DNA from: Flavihumibacter sp. ZG627
Lineage (GTDB): Bacteria > Bacteroidota > Bacteroidia > Chitinophagales > Chitinophagaceae
Direction of reading: 5' to 3'
Assembly (NCBI RefSeq): GCF_000814325.1
Contig: NZ_JPHF01000002.1
Coordinates: 372,001-436,000 of the forward strand
Length of the DNA: 64,000 nucleotides
Of the stretch, positions 24,465 to 32,501 are shown piece after piece; the stretch's first letter is position 1, and every line of letters begins with the position of its first letter. The notes beneath the pieces are model-generated. The model saw only the letters and a program-made list of their open reading frames with translations, had not been told where the DNA came from and did no database searches. A program made the translations under genes and the position numbers.

Positions 24465-25301
24465 ATGCAGGTAACCAAACAAAATATTCATCCCACACTG
24501 GAATTCAACAGGCTCGAGGTGAATGTGCCTTTTGAGATCCATACGATGGAATGGATAGAGCAGAACCGTAAGGAGCAGAATGCTATTCCCCACCGTCATA
24601 ATTATTTTACCATCATCTGGGTTCGGCATGGGAAGGGGGAGCACCTGCTCGACCTCGAGAAAATAGCGATAGAAGATGGATCGGTGTATTTTATCAGTCC
24701 CGGCAGCGTACACCTGCTCACCATTGACGGCGAGGTGGATGGTTATGTCATCTCCTTTACTCCCGATTTCCTGCCATCCTTCTATCCTTACGGTTATGCA
24801 CAGGTGATAAAAGTGGATAAGGAAGTTGAAGCCGATATGGAAGAAGCGGTGGCAAAAATGATGCGTGAATTCAGCAACTATTATTTACTGCGCTCAGAGA
24901 TACTGGGAGGGTTTCTTCAGATCTTCCTGATCTACCTCACGCGGAATTTCGAAAGCAATCCGGCTGCGCATAACCAACCCCGTAATTATGAAACCGTAAA
25001 GGCTTTCCTTACCCTTATCGACCAGCATTATACCAGGCTGCGGCAGGTGAGTGATTATGCAAAGGAGCTGGTGGTAACGCCCAATTACCTGAATGAGCTG
25101 GTGAAGAAGATCACGGGGCATCCTGCCAGCTATCATATACAGCAAAGGATCATCCTGGAGGCAAAGCGGCTGGTGCGCTATTCGAACCATTCACTCAAGG
25201 AGATCGCCTATGAGCTGGGCTTTGAAGATGCAGCCCATTTCAGCAAGTATTTCAAAAAAGCATCGGGACAAAACTTCAGCGATTATAAGCGTCAGCTCTG
25301 A
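24465..25301 (+). CDS. AraC family transcriptional regulator with cupin-like sensor
   Basis: 278 residues. The N-terminal half is a cupin-like AraC sensor (NAIPHRHNYFTIIWVRHGKG, YFISPGSVHLLTIDGEVDGY). The C-terminal 100 residues carry the AraC double helix-turn-helix (LRQVSDYAKELVVTPNYLNE and LKEIAYELGFEDAAHFSKYF then FKKASGQNFSDYKRQ). It is embedded in the stress operon, 5 bp after YceI, and 108 bp before the dioxygenase genes. It may therefore control the distal part from the larger gap at 25302-25409. Confidence 0.93.
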   Translation: MQVTKQNIHPTLEFNRLEVNVPFEIHTMEWIEQNRKEQNAIPHRHNYFTIIWVRHGKGEHLLDLEKIAIEDGSVYFISPGSVHLLTIDGEVDGYVISFTPDFLPSFYPYGYAQVIKVDKEVEADMEEAVAKMMREFSNYYLLRSEILGGFLQIFLIYLTRNFESNPAAHNQPRNYETVKAFLTLIDQHYTRLRQVSDYAKELVVTPNYLNELVKKITGHPASYHIQQRIILEAKRLVRYSNHSLKEIAYELGFEDAAHFSKYFKKASGQNFSDYKRQL

Positions 25302-25409
25302 CCTGCCCCGGCCGCTAAAGAAAACCGTAAATTGTACATCAGTATCCCTGATATCGCTATTCTCCACCGCTGGAAAACAGGCGAAATTTGCAGTATACAA
25401 AACAAGATT

Positions 25410-26342
25410 ATGGAAAACAATATTTTAGGACTACATCATATTACCGCGATAGCAGATAATGCCCGCAGGAACCACCATTTCTACACCAAGGTACTGGCAT
25501 TGCGGATGGTAAAAAAGACAGTGAATTTTGATGATCCGGGTACCTACCATTTCTATTATGGAGATGAACAGGGTAGTCCGGGTACCATTCTTACCTTCTT
25601 CCCATGGGAAGGCATCGGCGCTGGTAGAACAGGTAATGGCATGGCCACAGATATAGGATATTCTGTGCCGGGTGGAAGCCTTGATTTCTGGGCAAGTCGT
25701 TTCAAGGAATTCAATATTGCCCAGGAGGAAGTCAAGGAAAGATTTGGTGAGCAATTTCTTTCTTTGCGCGATCCGGATGGATTGAATCTCGACCTTATAG
25801 TACCGGCGCATACAGATGACCGTGCACCATGGGTAACAGGAGAGGTGAGCAATGATGTTGCCACAAGAGGCTTTCACAGCATAACCCTCACCGTTAGGAA
25901 GCTGGATCCAACTGCCGCCATCCTTACAGATATACTGGGCTACAGTTTAGAAGCGCAGGAAGGAAACCGTTATCGTTTTAAAACCAATACGGTGGAGAAT
26001 GCTGCGATAGTTGATATACTAGAAGACAGTGAAGGCAGGCCGGGCGTTAATGCTGCAGGAACCAATCACCACGTTGCTTTCAGGGTAAAAGATGATAATA
26101 TATTAATGGATTATCGCGAGAGGATCGCGAGGAAGGGATATAATATCACGCCCAAGATAGACCGTGATTATTTCTACTCTTTGTATTTCCGCGAGCCCGG
26201 TGGTGTGTTGTTTGAGCTGGCAACTGATAATCCCGGTTTTACCAGGGATGAACCATTGGAGTCATTGGGAAGCAGCCTTAAACTGCCTAAGCAATACGAA
26301 CCTGCGAGGGCAAGGATAGAAGCGGTTTTACCTGTTCTGTAA
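25410..26342 (+). CDS. MhqO-like ring-cleaving dioxygenase (glyoxalase fold), copy 1
   Basis: 310 residues from ATG 25410 (MENNILGLHHITAIADNARR); the frame is open upstream but without family similarity. Two glyoxalase/VOC modules: module 1 with LGLHHITAI, FYTKVLALRMVKKTVNFDDP and FYYGDEQGSPGTILTFFPWE; module 2 with GFHSITLTVRKLDPTAAILT, NHHVAFRVKDD and YFREPGGVLFELATDNPGF. Metal ligands His and Glu of the vicinal-oxygen-chelate fold are kept (HHIT, HHVAF, FELAT). Relatives (MhqO in Bacillus) confer resistance to quinones and hydroquinones. Followed by a second copy after 29 bp. Confidence 0.93.
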   Translation: MENNILGLHHITAIADNARRNHHFYTKVLALRMVKKTVNFDDPGTYHFYYGDEQGSPGTILTFFPWEGIGAGRTGNGMATDIGYSVPGGSLDFWASRFKEFNIAQEEVKERFGEQFLSLRDPDGLNLDLIVPAHTDDRAPWVTGEVSNDVATRGFHSITLTVRKLDPTAAILTDILGYSLEAQEGNRYRFKTNTVENAAIVDILEDSEGRPGVNAAGTNHHVAFRVKDDNILMDYRERIARKGYNITPKIDRDYFYSLYFREPGGVLFELATDNPGFTRDEPLESLGSSLKLPKQYEPARARIEAVLPVL

Positions 26343-26371
26343 ATAATTGACAGTTCATCAGATTAAAGCAC

Positions 26372-27325
26372 ATGAGCGCACTGATCACAGGAATACACCA
26401 TGTTACCGCCATCGCCGGCAGCACGCAAAGAAATATTGATTTCTATGCCGGCATACTTGGACTAAGACTGGTAAAGAAGACGGTGAATTTTGATGCGCCG
26501 GAAGTGTATCATTTCTATTATGGTAATGATGCCGGCAATCCCGGATCCATCCTTACATTCTTTCCTTATGAGGGATTGGTAAATGGCCGGCATGGTAAGG
26601 GCATGCTCACTACCACCAGTTTTTCTGTTCCACTGGAGGCACTTGATTACTGGCAGGAAAGACTGAAAAGATTTGATATTGCTTTTAAGCCGCCTCGTGA
26701 ACGATTTGGTTCTGAGCTGGTGATATATTTTGAAGATGATGATGGACTGGGATTGGAATTGGTATTCACTGATTCGGATCAGCGAAAGGGAAATAGCTCT
26801 GGACCTGTTCCAGCAGAGATGGCAATAAGGGGATTGTATAATGTAGAGATATGGGAAGAGGGATATGAGCGGACTGCCGGCATTCTAACCCAGCAACTGG
26901 ATCATGTGCTGGTGGCGGAAAGCGGCAACAGGTTTCGGTTTGCTGCAACAAATTCGCCCGGCAATTATGTTGACATCATTTGCTCACCTGATAGCTTACG
27001 CGGACTGGCAGGAAGTGGCACCGTTCACCATCTTGCCTTTGCAACGCCAGACGCTGCAAGTCTGCAGGCCATCCGCAACAGGATCATGCCCCTCAAATCG
27101 AATATAACGCCTGTGCTTGACCGAAAATATTTCTCTTCGGTATATTTCCGTGAGCCGGGAGGAGTGTTGTTTGAAGTGGCTACTGCAAGTCCGGGTTTTA
27201 GCGTGGATGAATCGCTGGAAACATTAGGCGAGCATCTGCAGCTACCCGAACAGTTTGAAACAAGAAGAGAAGAATTAGAAAACAAATTATTACCCATCAG
27301 GGTTAACTACGATCAATTTAAATAA
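26372..27325 (+). CDS. MhqO-like ring-cleaving dioxygenase (glyoxalase fold), copy 2
   Basis: 317 residues starting MSALITGIHHVTAIAGSTQR. Same two-module plan as the preceding gene: FYAGILGLRLVKKTVNFDAP, FYYGNDAGNPGSILTFFPYE, then GLYNVEIWEEGYERTAGILT, VHHLAFATPDA and YFREPGGVLFEVATASPGFS. The two proteins differ at many positions, so the duplication is not recent. In module 2 the equivalent of GFHSITL is GLYNVEI, so one His of the first strand is missing here, and the copy may have a different metal site or substrate. One base separates it from the esterase gene. Confidence 0.92.
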   Translation: MSALITGIHHVTAIAGSTQRNIDFYAGILGLRLVKKTVNFDAPEVYHFYYGNDAGNPGSILTFFPYEGLVNGRHGKGMLTTTSFSVPLEALDYWQERLKRFDIAFKPPRERFGSELVIYFEDDDGLGLELVFTDSDQRKGNSSGPVPAEMAIRGLYNVEIWEEGYERTAGILTQQLDHVLVAESGNRFRFAATNSPGNYVDIICSPDSLRGLAGSGTVHHLAFATPDAASLQAIRNRIMPLKSNITPVLDRKYFSSVYFREPGGVLFEVATASPGFSVDESLETLGEHLQLPEQFETRREELENKLLPIRVNYDQFK

Positions 27326-27326
27326 G

Positions 27327-27962
27327 ATGCATAAGAAGAATATAGTAAGCGCGGGCAAACCACTAGCTGCGGCCGATAAGGTTTTGATACTGCTTCATGG
27401 AAGAGGAGGCAGTGCAGAAGATATTTTAGGATTGGCCGATCACCTGTCGGTAAAGGATTTCGCACTGCTGGCACCACAGGCTACCAATAATAGCTGGTAT
27501 CCCTATTCGTTTATGGCACCGGTGGAACAGAATGAACCCTGGCTTAGTTCAGCTTTATCACTGTTAGAAGATCTAGTAAAAGAATTGAAGGCAAGCGGTA
27601 AAAAAGAAGAGAATATTTTCTTCGGCGGGTTTTCACAAGGTGCTTGTCTGACGCTGGAATTTGTAACAAGGAATGCTGCCAGGTATGGCGGGGTAATTGC
27701 GTTCACGGGTGGACTTATAGGCGAGAAGATCAATCCCGAAAACTACAAAGGTGATTTTGCCGGAACACCGGTATTTATTGGTACCAGCGATCCTGATATG
27801 CATGTTCCTGTTGCAAGGGTTTATGCCAGTTCCAATATTCTGCGCAATATGAATGCGGCGGTGGTGGAGAAGGTGTATCCGGGGATGGGACATACCATAA
27901 GTAGGGAAGAGGTTTTGGAAGCGAATGGAGTGCTGGAGGGATGGAATGGAGTGATGGAGTGA
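27327..27962 (+). CDS. MhqD-like phospholipase/carboxylesterase family hydrolase
   Basis: 211 residues. The alpha/beta hydrolase elements are KVLILLHGRGGSAEDILGLA, LLAPQATNNSWYPYSFMAPV, the nucleophile elbow FFGGFSQGACLTLEF (G-F-S-Q-G), the acid Asp in VFIGTSDPDMHVPV and the His in YPGMGHTISREEV. This is the carboxylesterase/phospholipase subfamily that includes MhqD of Bacillus, which is co-regulated with MhqO in the quinone response. Cytoplasmic, no signal. Last gene of the operon. Its 3' end contains an imperfect GGAGGGATGGA-type purine repeat and faces the CopB gene, 16 bp between stops. Confidence 0.92.
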   Translation: MHKKNIVSAGKPLAAADKVLILLHGRGGSAEDILGLADHLSVKDFALLAPQATNNSWYPYSFMAPVEQNEPWLSSALSLLEDLVKELKASGKKEENIFFGGFSQGACLTLEFVTRNAARYGGVIAFTGGLIGEKINPENYKGDFAGTPVFIGTSDPDMHVPVARVYASSNILRNMNAAVVEKVYPGMGHTISREEVLEANGVLEGWNGVME

Positions 27963-27978
27963 TGGAGGGATGGAAGAA

Positions 27979-30045
27979 TTATTTGAGGCGGTAGCGGAGG
28001 AGTTGTGCGTTGATGGCAACAATGATGGTGCTTGCGCTCATGAGTATGGCGCCCACGGCAGGATTTAGAACAAAATTGGGATAAAGGATGCCGGCAGCAA
28101 GGGGAATTGCGATAATATTATACCCAACGGCCCAGAAAAGATTCTGGATCATCTTGGCATAGGTTGCCTTGCCGAATGAAATGATCTTTACCACATCCAG
28201 CGGATCACTGTTCACGAGGATGATATCGGCGGTTTCTGCTGCCACATCAGTACCCGTTCCCCCGGCAATGCCAACATCGGCCTGTGCAAGGGCAGGCGCA
28301 TCATTGACGCCATCGCCCGTCATGGCAATGAATTTTCCGCCCGCCTGAAACTCCTTTACTTTTTCCTGCTTCTGGTGCGGCAATACATTGGAGAGATATC
28401 CATCCATTTTTAGTTTGCCGGCAACAGCAGCAGCGATCTTTTCATTGTCGCCCGTAAGCAGGAAAGACTTGATGCCCATCTCCCTGAGTTTCGCAACGGC
28501 TTCTCCTGATGTCTCTCTTAAAGAGTCTTCAAAACTGATTATTCCAACAGGCTCTTTATCAAAGAGAATAAAGATCACAGTTTCTGTTAGCTGGTCAATT
28601 GAAGCTGGTATTTCAGGAACGGGAAGTGAATACTGAGTGAAATAATTCGGTCCGCCGGCAATCACCATTTTATCCTTCACCCTGGCAGAAACACCGATCC
28701 CCTGCAGGTAAGTGAAATCAGTGGATGGCCAGAGTTCAAGTTTATCTTCCCCCAGTTTTTTCATGATCCCTTTGCCTATAAAATGTTCAGAATTTTGTTG
28801 AACGGCGGCAGTATACTGCAATATTTCCGCAGCAGTATATTGATTACTAAGGGGGATGATATTCCGGATAGCATGGGTACCCTTTGTAAGGGTTCCGGTT
28901 TTGTCAAAGATGATGGTCGTTAACTTGCGGGCATTCTCAAATGCAGTGCGGTTGCGTATCAGGAGTCCCCTGATCGCCGCCCTGCTGGTGGAGATGGCTA
29001 CCACCAGTGGTATAGCCACCCCAAGGGCATGGGGACAGGCAGTGACCATCACCGTTACCAGTCGCTCCAGTGCAAATGGAATGCCCTGCGCCTTGGTAAT
29101 CCAGTAAATAAAAGTGAGCACTCCAACAATTATGGAAATAATAGTGAGCCATTTGGCAACTTTGTCGGCGAGGTTCTGGGTGTTGGATTTTGCTGCCTGG
29201 GCCGACTGTACCAGTTGTATTACTTTATTGAGATAGCTGTCGCTCCCGGTGCCGGTTACACGAACTTTTATCACCCCGTTTTCATTCACTGAGCCGGCAA
29301 TAACTTTGGCATCCTTCTCTTTTTGAACCGGCATGCTTTCACCGGTGAGCATGCTTTCGTTGACGGTGCTGCTGCCTTCAAGCACCAATCCATCTGCCGC
29401 TATTTTTTCACCGGGCTTCACCAGGATGATATCATTCTTTTTCAATTGCTGCAAGGGAATATCTTTCACTGCACCATCCACTTCAATATGTACAGTAGAG
29501 GGGAGTAATTCCACCAATGATTCCAGTGCGCGCGAGGCTGCCATTTCTGAGCGCATCTCAAGCCAGTGACCCAGCAGCATGATATCTATCAGGGTAGCCA
29601 GCTCCCAGAAAAAGTCCATCCCCGCCAGTCCAAAGATCACCGCTACACTATAAAAAAAGGAAACGGTTATAGCTATTGCGACAAGGGTCATCATTCCCAT
29701 GGCATTGTTGCGGAGCTCACTGACCATGCCTTTAAGGAATGGCATCCCGCCATAGATATAAATGGCTGTGCCAAGCGCCAGCAGCAGGTATTTACTACCG
29801 GGAAAGCTGATATCGATCCCGATCCAGTGCTGGATCATGGGTGATAATAAAAGTATGGGTACTGTTATAAGCAGGCAGATCCAGAATCGTTTCAGGAAGT
29901 CTTCTGTGTGATGCCCGGCGTGTTTATTATGTGCTTCTTTGTTATGTTGCTTATCATGAGTATGCTGCTGTTGTTGGCTATGCTCCTGGTGTTTATTGTG
30001 ATCTTTGTTCTTGTTGTCGGGATGTTGATGATGTGAGTGGTCCAT
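27979..30045 (-). CDS. copB: CopB-type (P1B) heavy-metal translocating ATPase with His-rich N-terminus
   Basis: 688 residues from ATG 30045, two bases after the stop of the DUF2911 gene. The first 50 residues are extremely rich in His (MDHSHHQHPDNKNKDHNKHQ then HSQQQQHTHDKQHNKEAH), a metal-binding tail. Eight membrane segments follow. The transmembrane metal motif is CPH (VTACPHALGVAIP), typical of CopB-type subclass IB-3 rather than CPC of CopA. Phosphorylation site FDKTGTLTKG at about residue 380; hinge TGDGVNDAPALAQADVGIAG. It likely pumps copper or a related ion out of the cytoplasm. Substrate is inferred from the subfamily only. Confidence 0.94.
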   Translation of the reverse strand: MDHSHHQHPDNKNKDHNKHQEHSQQQQHTHDKQHNKEAHNKHAGHHTEDFLKRFWICLLITVPILLLSPMIQHWIGIDISFPGSKYLLLALGTAIYIYGGMPFLKGMVSELRNNAMGMMTLVAIAITVSFFYSVAVIFGLAGMDFFWELATLIDIMLLGHWLEMRSEMAASRALESLVELLPSTVHIEVDGAVKDIPLQQLKKNDIILVKPGEKIAADGLVLEGSSTVNESMLTGESMPVQKEKDAKVIAGSVNENGVIKVRVTGTGSDSYLNKVIQLVQSAQAAKSNTQNLADKVAKWLTIISIIVGVLTFIYWITKAQGIPFALERLVTVMVTACPHALGVAIPLVVAISTSRAAIRGLLIRNRTAFENARKLTTIIFDKTGTLTKGTHAIRNIIPLSNQYTAAEILQYTAAVQQNSEHFIGKGIMKKLGEDKLELWPSTDFTYLQGIGVSARVKDKMVIAGGPNYFTQYSLPVPEIPASIDQLTETVIFILFDKEPVGIISFEDSLRETSGEAVAKLREMGIKSFLLTGDNEKIAAAVAGKLKMDGYLSNVLPHQKQEKVKEFQAGGKFIAMTGDGVNDAPALAQADVGIAGGTGTDVAAETADIILVNSDPLDVVKIISFGKATYAKMIQNLFWAVGYNIIAIPLAAGILYPNFVLNPAVGAILMSASTIIVAINAQLLRYRLK

Positions 30046-30047
30046 GA

Positions 30048-30614
30048 TTAGCGGATTGTAAAGGGCACCTGGATCATTTTCTTCTCCCATGCCATAGATA
30101 GCTGACCTTTCTTAGCCTCCGTTGTTTCAATAAAGTATTGCAATCTTTCGGTGTGGGTATTCTTTTTGGGCTTCACCTGCAAACGGATTATATCTTCTGC
30201 CTGCTCATATTCTGATGCAAGGTGTTGCTGCCAGTTGGAATTTATAATGAAGGTCCATGTTTTCTTACCCGGTATCGTGAAGATGGCATATTTGCCGGGT
30301 TGGATTGTTTTGCCATCAATAACAATTGCCTCTTTGAATTCAAGGGTAGTGGCATCATGTGCACCTGTTACCCATACATCGTCATAAGGAACCAATCCAC
30401 CCCAGATCACGCGGTTGCGCACACCCGGCGAATGATAAACGATCTTCATGCTATCATCGCCCATCAGCGCGAAGGCCATTGACTTAATACTTTTTTTACT
30501 GGTATCCTTTACCAGGTTGGGATTATAACAAACTTCTTCCTGCTTTTGAGCCATTGCGCCGCTTGCGTTAATAACCAGGAGGAGTACAGTGATGAGCCGG
30601 ATTAATTTGATCAT
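30048..30614 (-). CDS. Exported DUF2911 protein
   Basis: 188 residues from ATG 30614, giving the signal peptide MIKLIRLITVLLLVINASGA (cleavage near AMAQ); a longer frame to 30677 lacks sense. The mature part has SPGVRNRVIWGGLVPYDDVW, VTGAHDATTLEFKEAIVIDG and LKPGKYAIFTIPGKK-like segments of DUF2911, a periplasmic domain common in Bacteroidota, function unknown. It is the first gene of a two-gene unit with the CopB-type ATPase (2-bp gap), which suggests a link to metal handling in the periplasm. Confidence 0.88.
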   Translation of the reverse strand: MIKLIRLITVLLLVINASGAMAQKQEEVCYNPNLVKDTSKKSIKSMAFALMGDDSMKIVYHSPGVRNRVIWGGLVPYDDVWVTGAHDATTLEFKEAIVIDGKTIQPGKYAIFTIPGKKTWTFIINSNWQQHLASEYEQAEDIIRLQVKPKKNTHTERLQYFIETTEAKKGQLSMAWEKKMIQVPFTIR

Positions 30615-30938
30615 TTTTCGGATTATTTGTCCATAAAAATAGGCTATTAACTTAGAATCGATTGGTAGCATGAACATCAGAATTAGTATCAGATACTACT
30701 GTTGCAGAGTATAAGTTGGTTAAAACCGGGACTCTATCCGCTATACTTCATGATCGAGAAGGGTAGGAAAGAATGGTCCCGCCTGATGGACGGTGGGGTT
30801 TCAGAAGCGGTAGTTTCCGCACAATGGATACACGAATTATTTTAAGGAAAATATTTGAATATTTCTTAACTTAATAGTCTTCGCGGTTCCCTATAACAAC
30901 AATACCCCCTTTATTTAATTAACATTAAAATTTCGGTC
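30615..30938. other. 324-bp divergent intergenic stretch with a possible gene remnant
   Basis: The stretch separates DUF2911 (minus) from the gene at 30939 (plus) and must hold both promoters, but no TAnnTTTG box was found. On the plus strand 30750-30845 is open from an ATG (MIEKGRKEWSRLMDGGVSEA, then VVSAQWIHELF) and extends upstream as GLYPLYF without a start. It looks protein-like; family not recognised. Confidence 0.35.
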
Positions 30939-31658
30939 ATGAGAAAGTTATTCCTTCTCCTGATGCTTGTTCCGTTTTATGGGAACAGCCAGGAAAAGAA
31001 TGTGATCAATGCTACCCGGGTATTCCCTAAGCCCGACAAGGTAGCGGAGTTCGAAAAAGCGATTGCAGCCCATGCGCAAAAGTTTCACACGGGCGACTAT
31101 AAGTGGCGTGTTGCAGAGATCATGTCGGGGCCTGATGCAGGTGGATACACCCTCGTGGAAGGGCCGCATACATGGGACCAGGTTGATAAAAGAGGTGATC
31201 TTGGGGCGGCACACCAGGCCGACTGGAACAAGAATATAGCCATTCATCTTTCCCAAAAAACTTCCTCTCTTTATGCTGTTTACCTTCCAGACCTCAGTAC
31301 AGTTAAACCAGATGATTACTCCGAGAAATATGCCATTAACCATGTGTTTTTCAAGCCCGGGATGTATGGTGAGATCATCGAGAATTACAAGGGCCTGAAA
31401 AAGATGTGGGAGGCTGACAAAATGAATATTGCTGTTTATGAATCGAGTTCATCTGGTGCGCCGCAACTGATAGTAGTAACAAGATATAAGGATGGATTAA
31501 AAGAAAGACAAACAGGATTCCGGAAGCCTTTTCCTGAAAGATATGTTGCTGCAAATGGTGCAGGCTCATTCGAGAAGTGGCTGGAGGTTACCCAGAAGAC
31601 AGTAGATCATCAGTGGGGTGAAATGCTTTTTACCAGGGCGGACCTGGGATCTAAATAA
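30939..31658 (+). CDS. Exported protein of unknown function, possible two-module ABM-like fold
   Basis: 239 residues with a short signal peptide (MRKLFLLLMLVPFYGNSQ). The mature chain appears to have two similar halves: NVINATRVFPKPDKVAEFEK ... YTLVEGPHTWDQVDKRGD and YAINHVFFKPGMYGEIIENY ... PQLIVVTRYKDGLKER. Each resembles the beta-alpha-beta layout of dimeric alpha/beta-barrel (antibiotic-monooxygenase-like) domains. This is a reading of pattern only; I do not recognise a named family. Expected in the periplasm. A DinB-like gene follows 100 bp later on the same strand. Confidence 0.7.
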   Translation: MRKLFLLLMLVPFYGNSQEKNVINATRVFPKPDKVAEFEKAIAAHAQKFHTGDYKWRVAEIMSGPDAGGYTLVEGPHTWDQVDKRGDLGAAHQADWNKNIAIHLSQKTSSLYAVYLPDLSTVKPDDYSEKYAINHVFFKPGMYGEIIENYKGLKKMWEADKMNIAVYESSSSGAPQLIVVTRYKDGLKERQTGFRKPFPERYVAANGAGSFEKWLEVTQKTVDHQWGEMLFTRADLGSK

Positions 31659-31758
31659 TTATTGAAGCCTTCTTAATCTGATATTAAATAAAATGGTAAG
31701 ATAATTGTGATAACCAGGATGGACATCTACGTAATATAAACACCAAAACTCAAAAAAC

Positions 31759-32289
31759 ATGACTTTCAAAAACTTAATGGCAACGGTTTGCCTGTTGTTC
31801 GGCATTTCTCTTTTCGCCCAGAGCCAGACTTCCCTTGATGATATGGTAAAAGACTGGGAAAGATCAAAGGCCTATACCAAGGAATATCTTGATGCCATGT
31901 CTGAAGCCGACTATGCGCTTAAGCCTACCCCAGAGATGCGCTCCTTTGCTGACCAGATGCTTCATATCACCGATGCCAATTTTGGTTTCATGTCGGCAAT
32001 TACAGGTGTGGCAAGTCCGGTTGCATTTGGAGAAGCAGAAAAGGCAAAGGATAAATCAAAAGCAGCAGTTACGAAAATGGTGATGGACAGCTATGATTTT
32101 GTGATAAAAAATCTACCAAATATTACCGCTGCGCAGATGAATGAGAAGATGAAGTTTTTTGACCGCTTCGAGATTACGAAAGCTTCAGCCCTGGCAAAAA
32201 TGCTGGAGCACCAGGCACACCATCGTGGACAAACAACGGTTTATCTTCGACTTGCAAAAGTGACGCCTCCGCAGGAGAAATTATTCTGA
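31759..32289 (+). CDS. Exported DinB-like (DUF664-type) protein
   Basis: 176 residues with a signal peptide (MTFKNLMATVCLLFGISLFA, then QSQ). The four-helix DinB pattern is present: KDWERSKAYTKEYLDAMSEA, MRSFADQMLHITDANFGFMS with a His, and the closing helix LAKMLEHQAHHRGQTTVYLR with the H-x-x-H-H-R-G-Q metal motif. DinB-like proteins bind a divalent metal with three His. Those characterised are thiol-transferases or isomerases, but most are unassigned. Export is seen in many Bacteroidota copies. A strong hairpin terminator follows 19 bp downstream. Confidence 0.9.
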   Translation: MTFKNLMATVCLLFGISLFAQSQTSLDDMVKDWERSKAYTKEYLDAMSEADYALKPTPEMRSFADQMLHITDANFGFMSAITGVASPVAFGEAEKAKDKSKAAVTKMVMDSYDFVIKNLPNITAAQMNEKMKFFDRFEITKASALAKMLEHQAHHRGQTTVYLRLAKVTPPQEKLF

Positions 32290-32308
32290 GCATTGGAGCT
32301 ATATACCC

Positions 32309-32345
32309 AAAAAAAATGAGCAGCTTATAGCTGCTCATTTTTTTT
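32309..32345. terminator. Perfect 17-bp-arm bidirectional terminator
   Basis: Arms at 32309-32325 (A8 then TGAGCAGCT) and 32329-32345 (AGCTGCTCA then T8), loop TAT. The A and T runs make it work on both strands. It follows the DinB-like gene on the plus strand and begins 3 bp beyond the 3' end of the tRNA gene on the minus strand, so it serves both. Confidence 0.9.
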
Positions 32346-32347
32346 AG

Positions 32348-32421
32348 TGACTCTGTCAGGATTCAAACCTGAAACCTTCTGATCCGTAGTCAGATGCTCT
32401 ATTCAGTTGAGCTACAGAGCC
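32348..32421 (-). tRNA. tRNA-Arg (anticodon ACG)
   Basis: The minus strand folds as a 74-nt cloverleaf: acceptor GGCTCTG/CAGAGTC (one G.U pair) with discriminator A, D arm GCTC...GAGC, anticodon stem TCTGA/TCAGA with loop CTACGGA (anticodon ACG, at plus-strand 32385-32387), and T loop TTTGAAT. CCA is not encoded. A34 would be changed to inosine to read CGU, CGC and CGA. Confidence 0.96.
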
Positions 32422-32440
32422 ATTCCCGTAAATGGGATTG

Positions 32441-32473
32441 CAAAGATAAGGGAAAGCGGATCAATTTTCCAAA
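32441..32473 (-). promoter_or_regulatory. Bacteroidota-type promoter of tRNA-Arg
   Basis: On the minus strand TTTG (32470-32473) is followed after 21 bp by TATCTTTG (32441-32448), matching TTTG-N19-21-TAnnTTTG. The tRNA 5' end is 19 bp downstream. This is the only promoter in the window where both elements fit. Confidence 0.75.
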
Positions 32474-32501
32474 ACTTCCGCTTCCCTTATTTTATAAAAT
32501 A

